Part shown: positions 36,799 through 46,699 of the stretch, one piece after another
How the letters are laid out: the number at the start of each line of letters is the position of its first letter
Numbering within the stretch: position 1 is the first letter of the stretch
Source of the DNA: Ignavibacterium sp.
Lineage (GTDB): Bacteria > Bacteroidota > Ignavibacteria > Ignavibacteriales > Ignavibacteriaceae
DNA length: 64,000 nucleotides
NCBI GenBank assembly: GCA_018335755.1
Contig: JAGXRK010000044.1
Location: 1-64,000, forward strand
Direction: 5' to 3'
Made by a program: the position numbers and the translations under genes
The notes under the pieces: generated by a model
Databases searched by the model: none
What the model was told of the DNA's origin: nothing
What the model saw: only the letters and a program-made list of their open reading frames with translations

Positions 36799-38391
36799 TT
36801 ATTCTTTGTACTCTTTATGTTCAATAGAAAAATATTCCTTTGTCATCTTCTTTAAGGTAGTTGATAAGAGAATAATTGCTAAAAGGTTCGGGAAAGTCAT
36901 AAAACCTAATGCAGCATCGCCAAAAGCCCAAACGGCTTCTAATTCAGCAATAGCACCAATAAAAACAAAAATAATATAAACAAATTTATAGGGTAAGGTT
37001 GCAACTTTACCAAAAAGGTAATTTGCTGCTCTTTCACCGTAATATGACCAGCTGATGGCTGTTGAGACTGCAAATAATAAAACAGCCAGCGTTACAATTT
37101 TATCTCCAAAATCAAACAGCCAGCTTAAACCTTGTTTAAATGCATAAGAAGTTAAAATACTGCTGTTCAATAGATCACCTGAAAAAGTTGCATCAACTCT
37201 TGTAACATAAAATTGAGTATGATGCCATGCATCTGTTGAAATTATAACTAAACCGGTTATAGTACAAATAGTAATTGTATCAATAAATGGTTCAAGCAGG
37301 GCCACTGAACCTTCGCGAACAGCGTATTCAGTTTTTGCCGTTGCGTGTGCAATAGCTGCACTTCCCTGACCAGCTTCATTGGAATACAAACCCCTCTTAA
37401 TTCCCCATAGCATTGTGTTTAACATAACAAGGAATGAACCGATTCCAACTCCCGCTATTTCAGCGGGCGGGTTAAAGGCCATTTCAATAATGTATTGAAA
37501 ACTTTCACCAAGATGGGAATAATTTGATACTAATATTAATAGTCCGGCAATTACATAAATAATAGCCATAAAAGGTGAAAGAAAGCCGGTTACATTTCCA
37601 ATTCTTTTAATGCCGCCTATTATTACCAAACCTACAATAAATGCCAGAAAAATTCCATTTATTACCTGCTGAACTGACAATGCAAAATTTCCAAATACAG
37701 TATGTTTTTCAGTAAGAAAATGAGTTTGCCCGACAATCTGAGTAACCTCTGAGTAAATCTGATCAGAAACAGTGAAAGTTTGAATGGCATTACCGGTCGC
37801 AAATGAACAAATTACAGCAAAACAGGCGAATGCCACTGCAAGCCATTTCCAGTTACTGCCAAGACCCTTTTCAATTGTATACATAGGTCCGCCGGCGGTA
37901 TTACCTTTATGATCAAATTCTCTGAATTGATGAGCTAATGTAACTTCAGAATACTTAAGTGCAGTGCCAAAAAAAGCAGTTACCCACATCCAGAAAAGAG
38001 CACCAGGTCCACCATAATATATTGCAGTTGCTACACCGGCAATATTGCCTATTCCAACAGTAGCAGAAAGGGCAGTTGCCAGTGCTTTAAAGTGGTTCAG
38101 ATCACCTTTATCATCAGGATTATCGTAGTCACCTTTGGTAACTTTAATTCCATGTTTTATATATCTTAGTTGCGGAAAACCTAACTTAATAGTAACAAAA
38201 ATACCTGTTCCTACAAGTGCAATAACCATAAATGGAATAGAACCGATTGGATATTCGGAAGATGGAAAGTTTTTGATAAAATCTAAATTACCCGGGAAGG
38301 ACCAAACTGATTCGAAAAAAGCTACGCCGCCAATTATCAAAACAGTAAGTATTATAAAGAAAGTAACCAGCCCTGCAATGGATCTTTTCAT
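36799..38391 (-). CDS. Sodium:alanine (AGCS-family) symporter
   Basis: Polytopic inner-membrane carrier of 530 residues that imports alanine or glycine with Na+. The AGCS patterns are present: GFPQLRYIKHGIKV after the first helices, ALSATVGIGNIAGVATAIYYGGPGALFWMWV, and GGPMYTIEKGLG. Around ten hydrophobic segments are visible. It follows the SNF-type symporter gene with a 21-base gap, suggesting a two-gene amino-acid uptake operon. Confidence 0.92.
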   Translation of the reverse strand: MKRSIAGLVTFFIILTVLIIGGVAFFESVWSFPGNLDFIKNFPSSEYPIGSIPFMVIALVGTGIFVTIKLGFPQLRYIKHGIKVTKGDYDNPDDKGDLNHFKALATALSATVGIGNIAGVATAIYYGGPGALFWMWVTAFFGTALKYSEVTLAHQFREFDHKGNTAGGPMYTIEKGLGSNWKWLAVAFACFAVICSFATGNAIQTFTVSDQIYSEVTQIVGQTHFLTEKHTVFGNFALSVQQVINGIFLAFIVGLVIIGGIKRIGNVTGFLSPFMAIIYVIAGLLILVSNYSHLGESFQYIIEMAFNPPAEIAGVGIGSFLVMLNTMLWGIKRGLYSNEAGQGSAAIAHATAKTEYAVREGSVALLEPFIDTITICTITGLVIISTDAWHHTQFYVTRVDATFSGDLLNSSILTSYAFKQGLSWLFDFGDKIVTLAVLLFAVSTAISWSYYGERAANYLFGKVATLPYKFVYIIFVFIGAIAELEAVWAFGDAALGFMTFPNLLAIILLSTTLKKMTKEYFSIEHKEYKE

Positions 38392-38412
38392 ATGTTTAGA
38401 TGGTTATTGTTG

Positions 38413-39816
38413 CTAAATTATTTCAGAAAAAAAGTCCAGTAATTTTTGTAATATTCCTAAGGATTGCAGTAAAACAAGAAAGATTAATACAGGTGCTAAG
38501 TACTTTACAAGTATAGCCCAAATCTTTACTCTTAATTTTGATTTTTCAAATAGTTTTTCCGCACCGTTTTTAAGTTCGCTGAAAGCCTTGTCTATTCCCC
38601 AGATATAGCCGACAAAAATGGCCAATAAAAGTCCTCCAAGCGGGAGCATAATATTAGCAGATAAATAATTAGCAAGATCGAAAAAGTTTAATCCGAACAA
38701 AGTAAAATCTTTCATCAAGTTAAATGAAAGGGCACTTGGAATTCCAATAATGAAAGCAAGACCACCGAATACTAAAACCGCATTGTGTCTTTTCCATTTT
38801 TTCTCATCAATAAAGTAAGCAGTAACCACTTCAAGCAAGGATATTGCAGATGTTATTGCCGCAATAGTAAGCAATATAAAGAAAAGGATAGCTATAATGT
38901 ATCCGCCCGGCATCTTAGTGAACACAATGGGAAGTGTTTGGAAAATTAATCCCGGACCTTCAGCAGCATTCTGTCCTGTTGCAAAAACCGCAGTGAAAAT
39001 AGCTACGCCGGCTATTAGAGCAATCAATGTATCCAGAAAAACTATTTCAACTGCAGCAGAAGGGATATTATCTTTTCTGGTCATATAACTACCATACGTT
39101 AACATAGCACCCATTCCCAAACTTAAGGTAAAAAACGATTGCCCTAATGCCTCAAGAATTGTAGTACCGGTAACTTTGCTCCAGTCAGGATTGAAAAGAA
39201 ACTCAAGCCCTTTATCACCTCCTTCCAAAGTAAGTCCGCGTATCATTACGATTATAAGAAGAAGGAATAGGATTGGCATCATGATTTTACTGCCATTTTC
39301 AATACCTTTCTTAACCCCTGCATAAACAAAAGTCATGCTCATAATCATAAACAGGGCAAGCATTCCAATTCCCCAATAAACATTTGCAGTAAGATTGTTA
39401 AAATGATTACCTGCTATTTCAGGAGTTTTAAACTCAGCAAACCTTCCGGCTGCTGCTTCATATATATACCCAACAGACCATCCGGCAACTACTGCATAAA
39501 AAGATAGAATAACAAATCCTGCTAATACGCCCATACCGCCAACAAGTGGCCAAAATTTTGACTTTGAAAGTGCTTTGAACGCACCAACCGGATTCCTTTG
39601 AGTAGTTCTTCCTACTAAAATTTCAGCAATAACTACCGGAAGCCCAATCATTGCAACACATAAAAGGTATATAATAATAAAAGCTGCACCACCGTTCTGT
39701 CCAACAACATAAGGAAATTTCCAAATGTTGCCCAATCCTATTGCAGAACCAGCAGCGGCCAGAACAAATCCTAATTTAGAGCCCCATTGTTCGCGCTCAT
39801 TTAACTGCGGCATCAA
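38413..39816 (-). CDS. Sodium-dependent SNF-family amino-acid transporter
   Basis: LeuT-fold symporter of 467 residues. The sodium and substrate site of transmembrane helix 1 is GSAIGLGNIWKFPYVVGQNGGAAFI, the family hallmark (given in part here as GLGNIWKFPY). TM6 and TM8 regions also fit. Bacterial members transport amino acids such as tryptophan, tyrosine or leucine; the substrate cannot be fixed by eye. First gene of the probable pair with the AGCS carrier. Confidence 0.92.
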   Translation of the reverse strand: MMPQLNEREQWGSKLGFVLAAAGSAIGLGNIWKFPYVVGQNGGAAFIIIYLLCVAMIGLPVVIAEILVGRTTQRNPVGAFKALSKSKFWPLVGGMGVLAGFVILSFYAVVAGWSVGYIYEAAAGRFAEFKTPEIAGNHFNNLTANVYWGIGMLALFMIMSMTFVYAGVKKGIENGSKIMMPILFLLLIIVMIRGLTLEGGDKGLEFLFNPDWSKVTGTTILEALGQSFFTLSLGMGAMLTYGSYMTRKDNIPSAAVEIVFLDTLIALIAGVAIFTAVFATGQNAAEGPGLIFQTLPIVFTKMPGGYIIAILFFILLTIAAITSAISLLEVVTAYFIDEKKWKRHNAVLVFGGLAFIIGIPSALSFNLMKDFTLFGLNFFDLANYLSANIMLPLGGLLLAIFVGYIWGIDKAFSELKNGAEKLFEKSKLRVKIWAILVKYLAPVLIFLVLLQSLGILQKLLDFFSEII

Positions 39817-40093
39817 ACCTCCAAAAGAATAATAAGTGCTTTAAGTTGAAAATAATGATGAGCAATATGGATACTTTGAAATTTAATATCAAATAAAAAG
39901 TTCAAAGTTTGACATTTTTTTTATGAGTGCCTTAATTTTTAATTATGCGATTTAATCAGGGCCCCACTCAATAATTACTTGTTTTATTTTTATTTATAAG
40001 CTTAATAAGTGTGTTTTACAATACAGAGTTGTTTAATATTATTATGCGTATAATTAAATTTGTAATTGTAAAATAAACTATAAGTAAAGAGTT

Positions 40094-40717
40094 ATGGCTA
40101 AAAATTTTGTATCAAATAAAGATGAAACTGTTAGAATGTTTAACAACAATTTTCTTGAAAGTTTGTCACGTGTTCATCCATCAGTTCCGGTTATAATCTA
40201 TCTTCCAATTATTGCATACATGTTGTATCTTGCTGTTTGGCAGCATCAATTATATTTTTTGAATATTGCAGGATTATTCTTATTTGGAATATTAGTCTGG
40301 TCTATAACTGAGTATATACTTCACAGATTTGTCTTTCACTTTATTCCAAAAAGTCAGTTCGGTGAAAAAATACATTTTATATTTCACGGTGTGCATCATG
40401 ACTATCCTAACGATTCAAGAAGATTGGTTATGCCTCCTTCAGTAAGCATTCCATTGGCACTATTTTTTTATTTTCTTTTTCAGTTAATATTGGGCAGTGT
40501 TTTTATATTTCCATTCTTTGCAGGCTTTCTTCTTGGATACCTGTTTTATGATATTACTCATTATGCAATTCACCACTTTAATATGCATAGTAAATTCTGG
40601 TTAGCTATAAAAAACCATCATATGAAGCATCATTACCAGGATTCAACTAAAGGATTTGGTGTAAGCACTCCTATCTGGGATTCTATTATCGGAAGCAATT
40701 TTCCCGAAAAAAAGTAA
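40094..40717 (+). CDS. Fatty-acid-hydroxylase-superfamily membrane protein
   Basis: Di-iron membrane oxygenase-like protein of 207 residues with four hydrophobic helices. The histidine boxes are complete: HRFVFH, HGVHHDYPND, HHFNMHS and KNHHMKHHYQ. The spacing and the DYPND segment resemble eukaryotic-type fatty acid 2-hydroxylases, which act on sphingolipid acyl chains. In an FCB-group bacterium this could modify sphingolipids or other acyl lipids (inference). The GH9 gene follows after 29 bases, without an obvious functional link. Confidence 0.85.
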   Translation: MAKNFVSNKDETVRMFNNNFLESLSRVHPSVPVIIYLPIIAYMLYLAVWQHQLYFLNIAGLFLFGILVWSITEYILHRFVFHFIPKSQFGEKIHFIFHGVHHDYPNDSRRLVMPPSVSIPLALFFYFLFQLILGSVFIFPFFAGFLLGYLFYDITHYAIHHFNMHSKFWLAIKNHHMKHHYQDSTKGFGVSTPIWDSIIGSNFPEKK

Positions 40718-40746
40718 AACTGATTCTATTGATCAAAAAACCTTAA

Positions 40747-42393
40747 ATGAAATTATTTAAGACACTTTTAATTCTCATTCCTTTCATATTTAATAATAGC
40801 TGCCAGGCAGGTGTACAAGATAATCCTCACATAAGATTAAATCAGCTTGGCTTCCTGCCGGATGAAATGAAAACTGCTGTAGTTATTTCTGCTTATCCGG
40901 TACAATCAGATTTTTTTCTGGTTAAAGATAACCAAAATAATAAAATAGTCCACAAAGAAGAATTTAAAGTAGATTATTTTGTCTGGGGAGATTTTTCGTA
41001 CTGTTTTGAAATTGATTTTTCCACACTCCAAACCACCGGACAGTTTTACATTGAACTGGATGGTACTAGATCTATTTCATTTAAAATTAATAATAATATT
41101 TTTAACTCTGTAAGAGACTCACTCAGTCTTTTCTTTAAGGTTCAGCGTTGCGGACCTACAAATCCACTGCTGCATGACCCTTGCCACCTTTCTGATGTTG
41201 CAAAAGTATCCGGCTATTCTGATTCTTCAGGTGTTGATGTAACAGGCGGCTGGCACGATGCAGGAGATTATCTTAAATTTTTTACAACGGCTGCTTATAC
41301 TACTTATCTACTGCTTTTCAGTTATGAATTTGATAGCGAAAAATTTAACTATGATCTTAACAATAATGATGTACCTGATATTCTTGAAGAAGCAAGGGTT
41401 GGACTCGATTGGTTATTAAGGTGCAGATTTAAACCTGCCTTATTTATTACTCAAGTTCAGGATATTTCAGATCAGAGTGTTGGCTGGCGTTTACCTGAAA
41501 ATGACACTTTAAGATATAACAGAACCGGTTATGCCGGTATTGGAAAAAATCAGATTGGGATTTTTTCAGCGGTAATGTCTTTAGCTTCAAGAATCTGGCA
41601 AGACAGGTTTTATGATTATGAATTTTCTGAAATTTTATTGAACTCTGCAGTTGAAGTATATGATCTTCTGCAAAAAGTACCAGATGTTGACAGCATTCAA
41701 TCCGGTTTTTACCAGGACAATAATCACTGGGGCAAATCTGCTCTCGGTGCTATCGAGTTATATCTTTCCACAAAAAACAGAAGTTACTACATTGATGCTG
41801 TTAAATTTGCTGATAGTGCAAAATCAGATTTCTGGTGGAGCTGGGGTAATATAAATACATTAGCTCATTACAAAATAGCACAATTCGATACCAGATTTAT
41901 TTCTTATATAAAAAATAATCTTGATACTTATAAACTCCATTCAGATAAGTCATTTTTCAGGGAAGCCACTGAATATACATGGGGCACAACTAACTCATTT
42001 CTGGGTGCTGCTCTACAATCAATACTTTATATAGACTTAACAGATGATAAAACATTTGATTCAACACTTTTATTTCAAAGAGATTTTGTCTTAGGAAGAA
42101 ATCCATGGGGAGTTTCATTTATTCATAATATTGGAACTCAATTTCCTAAAAAACTTCATTCTCAGGTGGGATACTTCAACAATGGATATATTCCCGGGGC
42201 TCTTAGTTCAGGACCAATCCCGGTTACTCTTCTTGAAGAATACGAAATCAGCAGAACAGACAAATCTTTTAATGCTTTCAATACTTCATCTGTTAAATAT
42301 TTTGATGATTACAATGATTACCTGTCAAATGAACCAACAATCGGAAGCAATGCAACAGCACTATTCGTTTTTGGTTACTTCTCAAATCCTTGA
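40747..42393 (+). CDS. Glycoside hydrolase family 9 lipoprotein
   Basis: Predicted cell-surface or periplasmic beta-glucanase of 548 residues. A leader of about 20 residues ends in NNSC, a lipobox-like site, so it is likely a lipoprotein. An N-terminal immunoglobulin-like CelD domain (about 28-115, starting IRLNQLGFLPDE) precedes the (alpha/alpha)6 barrel. The catalytic aspartates lie in TGGWHDAGDYLKF and the general acid in the C-terminal SNEPTIGSNATAL. All catalytic elements appear intact. Substrate probably cellulose, beta-1,4- or mixed-linkage glucan; a role in exopolysaccharide trimming next to the locus that follows is possible. Confidence 0.88.
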   Translation: MKLFKTLLILIPFIFNNSCQAGVQDNPHIRLNQLGFLPDEMKTAVVISAYPVQSDFFLVKDNQNNKIVHKEEFKVDYFVWGDFSYCFEIDFSTLQTTGQFYIELDGTRSISFKINNNIFNSVRDSLSLFFKVQRCGPTNPLLHDPCHLSDVAKVSGYSDSSGVDVTGGWHDAGDYLKFFTTAAYTTYLLLFSYEFDSEKFNYDLNNNDVPDILEEARVGLDWLLRCRFKPALFITQVQDISDQSVGWRLPENDTLRYNRTGYAGIGKNQIGIFSAVMSLASRIWQDRFYDYEFSEILLNSAVEVYDLLQKVPDVDSIQSGFYQDNNHWGKSALGAIELYLSTKNRSYYIDAVKFADSAKSDFWWSWGNINTLAHYKIAQFDTRFISYIKNNLDTYKLHSDKSFFREATEYTWGTTNSFLGAALQSILYIDLTDDKTFDSTLLFQRDFVLGRNPWGVSFIHNIGTQFPKKLHSQVGYFNNGYIPGALSSGPIPVTLLEEYEISRTDKSFNAFNTSSVKYFDDYNDYLSNEPTIGSNATALFVFGYFSNP

Positions 42394-42549
42394 TTTTTAA
42401 AGAGAATGTAGGAAAATAACCTACAAAGCCAATATTTTACATTTGTTGCAATATAATACAAAGTGATTTGTGTTGTCTCTATTTAGTAAAAATTTCACAC
42501 TTTTTCTTTGATTTAGTCTTGAATTCTAAACGTAAGAACGGCACTATTA

Positions 42550-43821
42550 TTGGGAAAACAAGCAATAAACTATTTCGGAAAAATGAAAAAAAGTATCCAG
42601 TTGGTGCCATCAGGTATCACTATTGCGGACAATGCCTGGGGTGGTTTTTACAGAGGAGGAACTTATCTGTTAATCGGACCTAGAAAATCCGGTCGCACTT
42701 TACTCAGCTTACAATTTGCAATGGAATGTGCTAAACAGAAAGAAGTCTGTCTGTATTTTACAAATATGCGCCCAAAAGATCTTATGATTCAGGCGGCATC
42801 AATTGATTTTGATTTACAACATTATATGAATCAAAATCTTATAATTGTTGTAAAAGTTGCACCACCGGCAGAGTTAGCAGAATTTAAAAATCCCGACGAA
42901 CTTCTTATAGAATATCTTAAGGATATAGTTACTGTTGTAGAACAGTATCAGCCGTCAAAGATTGTATTCGATGAGCTTACTCCGTTTATCGGGTTTGAAA
43001 ATCTATCTCTTCTTCAGGAAGTTTTCTTAGAAACTACTGAAAAGATTGAAGACAATGGAATAACAAGTTTATTCGTCCTAGGCGAACCAGCTGCCCCCTC
43101 ATCCAAAATGATTATTGATTCGGTTAATTTGGCTGCAACCGGAATCATTCATCTTCAGAAACAATCTGATATGTATGACAGAACAAAAGGCGGAACAATT
43201 ACTATTTCTCCCAACATCGGTCACACTGAAGGAAAGTTTAAAGCAAATTATTTTATTGAAGCATATAAAGGGGTAACAACTGACTTCCAGCCGATTAAGC
43301 GCAAAACATTAACTGGAGAACGCATAATTTCATTTGATGAAGAAAAATATAAATCTCTTTCAGAAATAGATATACCTCCTGTTAACTATTCCTTATCTAG
43401 TTTTTATAGTATTGATGACTTTAGTCTGATTATCAACAATCAAATTGCTTTATATAAAAGCACCGGACAAACATTCAGACTTCTATCTTTTAAGTATTCT
43501 AATGACTTTGAAAGAACGGGACTTCTTACAATAAACCAGCTTCAAAATGCTGTTAGACTTGCAATTGATAAAAAAGACAAGATATGTATAGTTGGAAATA
43601 AGATATTGGTTTTGGTCACTAAAGATGATCAGAAGAGCTTAACAAATTTAATTTCAAGAGTTAAATATAATCTTCCTGTGATTAATGGGGATCAGTTGTT
43701 TGATATTTTGAGCAGGGTTTTTATTTACACAATCAAAGTAAATGAAGAAACACGTAATGCAGATGATTTGTTAAATGAACTGATATCCGAGGATAAATCA
43801 AGAAAAAAAGCATTCGAATAA
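42550..43821 (+). CDS. KaiC/RecA-like ATPase with altered Walker A
   Basis: Cytoplasmic protein of 423 residues. Residues 20-235 resemble KaiC-type RecA-fold ATPases: GGFYRGGTYLLIGPRKSGRTLLSLQFAMECA, with Walker A GPRKSGRT in which Arg replaces the invariant Lys, and a Walker B-like KIVFDELTPF. Residues about 300-415 show a beta-alpha pattern that could be a highly degenerate GGDEF fold (FRLLSFKYSND, DKICIVGNKILVLVTKDD), but the GGDEF motif itself is absent; this is a weak inference. The start is a TTG; an ATG 11 codons on is possible. First gene of the exopolysaccharide locus, 13 bases before the TPR gene. Confidence 0.65.
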   Translation: MGKQAINYFGKMKKSIQLVPSGITIADNAWGGFYRGGTYLLIGPRKSGRTLLSLQFAMECAKQKEVCLYFTNMRPKDLMIQAASIDFDLQHYMNQNLIIVVKVAPPAELAEFKNPDELLIEYLKDIVTVVEQYQPSKIVFDELTPFIGFENLSLLQEVFLETTEKIEDNGITSLFVLGEPAAPSSKMIIDSVNLAATGIIHLQKQSDMYDRTKGGTITISPNIGHTEGKFKANYFIEAYKGVTTDFQPIKRKTLTGERIISFDEEKYKSLSEIDIPPVNYSLSSFYSIDDFSLIINNQIALYKSTGQTFRLLSFKYSNDFERTGLLTINQLQNAVRLAIDKKDKICIVGNKILVLVTKDDQKSLTNLISRVKYNLPVINGDQLFDILSRVFIYTIKVNEETRNADDLLNELISEDKSRKKAFE

Positions 43822-43834
43822 TACAGGCAGCAGG

Positions 43835-46684
43835 ATGATGAAAGTAAATATTTTATTGCTTGGGCTCATCCTATTTACAGCATCACTTCATTCACAAACC
43901 AAAGACGATGAGTTAAGAAGCCAGGCTTCGCAGCTTATGAGTTTAAAAAGGTACGGTGAAGCCATTGATTTACTTAACAGGTTTATTGCTGCTAATCCGC
44001 AAAATGTTGAGGGCTTTTTACTGCGAGGTACTTGCTTTGAAAAAAGAGGAGATTTTGAATTTGCTGTTTACGACTACCGGACTGCAAAGAAAGTCTCACC
44101 ATCCGATGCCGAGGTTGACCGAAAATTAAAATTTGCTACTGAATCCTGGACTAAACTGCTCTTAAACAAAATTGAAGGGCACAAACGTGAGATTGCAATC
44201 CATCCAAATCGTGCAATCAATTACTTAGCGGTTGGGATTGCATATAAAAATTTAGGTGAATGGAAGGAAGCAGAAATATGGTATGATGAATACCTTAAAA
44301 GAGAAGAAGCTTCTGCTGATGAACTATTAAGGTATACAGAAATTCTGGCAAAAAATAACCAGCTAAAAAAGGGTGAAACCATATTAAAAGAATATTCAAT
44401 TAAGAATGCAGATGATCATAGAATATGGTCACGCTATGGTTATTTTCTTTACTGGATCGGTAAATTCAGATTAGCGGTTAATGCTTTTGAGGAATCATTA
44501 AAACTCAGACCTTTCTTCAAAGAAGCCCTTGACGGTTTAGATCTTGCAAAAGGTAGAGGATATATTTATACAATAAATGATACTACAGCCAGATATGCTT
44601 ATGGGCTGCCGCCGGGGACTGCCGAATATATCATTGATAGATTATACAGGAAAATAAAAGGTAATCCTGCTAATGATCAGTTAAGGTTCCAACTGATTGA
44701 TGAATTAGTGAAAGTTCAGAGATTTGAAGAAGCTTATGAGCAGCTAAAATATCTGGAAGAAATATATGCAAATTCAGATGACTTTAAGAATCTTTACTCA
44801 AGAGTATTAGAGCACAGAAATGCTCACTATAAAAGTAAAATTGATGAATATCGGGTTCTTCTTTCTAAGGACCCTTATAATACTGAAGCTATTCTGCAAT
44901 TAGGCCGTTATTATTCTTATCAGAAAGAATATGAGTTAGCAAAAGAAATGTACATACGTTACTTAAAATTAAAACAAAACGATTTTAATGTACGATATTC
45001 TTTTGCTCAATTATTAACCTGGAAAAATGAACTTGATTCTGCGAAGAATGAAACAGATTTGCTCTTAACTTATCATCCTGATAATACGGATTATCAATTG
45101 CTAGGTGCTAATATAAGACTATGGATGGATGAAGACCTCGACAAGAGTTTACAACTTTATGATAAAGTCCTGAAAAAAGAGCCCGACAATATACCAGCGC
45201 TGTTAGGTCTGGCAAATGTATATTTAAAATTAAAAAATGTCGTAAAAGCCGAAGGAATTTATGCCTCGCTGCAGAAGATTAAAAACGTGAATAAAAAAGA
45301 ATTAAATGAATTATCTGTAAATATGAAACTTGCGAAAGAAAGAATTCTGGCAGAGAGGCTATACTTATATCTTGAAAAAGCAAGAGAATATTCGTTTAAC
45401 AACCAGTGTTCCGGGGCAATAAATTATTTTGAAAAATATTTTGCTGAAGGCGGAACCAATAAACAAATATATTTTGAACTTGCTCACGCATATCAGTGTG
45501 ATGGAAATTATGACAAGGCAATCTCTCTCTATGATGATTTAATCGCTTCCGGATTCGGTGATTATGAAACATTAAAACTTCGGGCAAAAGTTATTTTCTG
45601 GAGCGGTGATTCTTTAAATGCATTGCGCGAATTCCGAAATCTTGTTGAAAATAATCCTGAAGATGCTGAAACAAAACTCTTTCTTGCCGATACATATTTA
45701 CAGTTAAAACAATATCGAAGTGCAAGAGAAATATATAGTGCGCTTCTCGACGAATCACCAAATTCTCACATCTTGAAAATGAGAATGAAATGGCTTGGAA
45801 GTGAGGGCATAACAGGTTTTTCCTTCGATACATTTCCAACTTATGTTTTAGTATCACCGCAGGGAAATTATTTTACAGATAATACCGGCTTTAATTATAA
45901 ACTGGTAGGACTGGGCGTAGAAAGTGGTGTAACTAACTCCGTATCATTTGGTGTTTCTGGTTACCGCGGTTCCTTATCTTCAGAATTCAGTAATCTAAAT
46001 TTCAATAATCTTAAAGGATCAGTCTTCATAAGAATGAAAGAGAATATAAGTTTAATGGGCTCTTTTGGTCAGTCTTATTTTTCAAATGATCTTAAAGAAA
46101 ATATAATTGAAACTTCAATAAATTTAACAGATAAAAAAACTTACTCAGCTAATGTGTTTTACATTAATATGGATGCTGCTTTTATATTATACTCACCATT
46201 GCTGGTTAATAATAGGTTAACTTCAGAATACATCGGCTTCAATGGTAATTATTCATTTAAAAGCGGTTTGATCATATCAGGCAAGTATGCTTTTATAAAT
46301 CTTTCAGATGCAAATCAAGGGAATCAATTTCAATTCAGACTTGGTAAAGAGTTTCAGGACGACATAAAAGCCGGTTATGAGTATTATTATTATAATATTT
46401 TAGAAATAACGGACTTGTACTGGAGTCCTCAAAATTTTGAGTCTCATTCAGTTTGGGCGGATTTCACTCTTGTAAAGGATATTGAAACTAATTTAAATAT
46501 TGGTGGTAAACTTGGCTTGATACCAGAGAATGATTTTTTACTAAGAGAGTTTTTTGCCGAGCTTAAGTATAATTTGACTGTAAATTTTAATCTTCAGGCA
46601 AAATTTATTACCGGTAGCAGTGCAAGATCAGGCATTGGATATAATTCTACTTCGTTTCAATTTGGTGCCTTCTGGACATTATAA
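43835..46684 (+). CDS. TPR protein with C-terminal outer-membrane barrel (PgaA/PelB/YaiO-like)
   Basis: Exported protein of 949 residues. Signal peptide 1-20 (ending LHSQ), about 14 TPR-like helical hairpins (about 22-650, e.g. LLRGTCFEKRGDFEFAVYDY), and a C-terminal beta-barrel of YaiO type (about 670-949, ending TSFQFGAFWTL with a hydrophobic terminal strand). TPR domain plus barrel is the layout of exopolysaccharide exporters PgaA and PelB. Followed 15 bases later by the glycosyltransferase. I infer polymer export across the outer membrane. Confidence 0.72.
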   Translation: MMKVNILLLGLILFTASLHSQTKDDELRSQASQLMSLKRYGEAIDLLNRFIAANPQNVEGFLLRGTCFEKRGDFEFAVYDYRTAKKVSPSDAEVDRKLKFATESWTKLLLNKIEGHKREIAIHPNRAINYLAVGIAYKNLGEWKEAEIWYDEYLKREEASADELLRYTEILAKNNQLKKGETILKEYSIKNADDHRIWSRYGYFLYWIGKFRLAVNAFEESLKLRPFFKEALDGLDLAKGRGYIYTINDTTARYAYGLPPGTAEYIIDRLYRKIKGNPANDQLRFQLIDELVKVQRFEEAYEQLKYLEEIYANSDDFKNLYSRVLEHRNAHYKSKIDEYRVLLSKDPYNTEAILQLGRYYSYQKEYELAKEMYIRYLKLKQNDFNVRYSFAQLLTWKNELDSAKNETDLLLTYHPDNTDYQLLGANIRLWMDEDLDKSLQLYDKVLKKEPDNIPALLGLANVYLKLKNVVKAEGIYASLQKIKNVNKKELNELSVNMKLAKERILAERLYLYLEKAREYSFNNQCSGAINYFEKYFAEGGTNKQIYFELAHAYQCDGNYDKAISLYDDLIASGFGDYETLKLRAKVIFWSGDSLNALREFRNLVENNPEDAETKLFLADTYLQLKQYRSAREIYSALLDESPNSHILKMRMKWLGSEGITGFSFDTFPTYVLVSPQGNYFTDNTGFNYKLVGLGVESGVTNSVSFGVSGYRGSLSSEFSNLNFNNLKGSVFIRMKENISLMGSFGQSYFSNDLKENIIETSINLTDKKTYSANVFYINMDAAFILYSPLLVNNRLTSEYIGFNGNYSFKSGLIISGKYAFINLSDANQGNQFQFRLGKEFQDDIKAGYEYYYYNILEITDLYWSPQNFESHSVWADFTLVKDIETNLNIGGKLGLIPENDFLLREFFAELKYNLTVNFNLQAKFITGSSARSGIGYNSTSFQFGAFWTL

Positions 46685-46699
46685 TTTTTTTATAATTAA

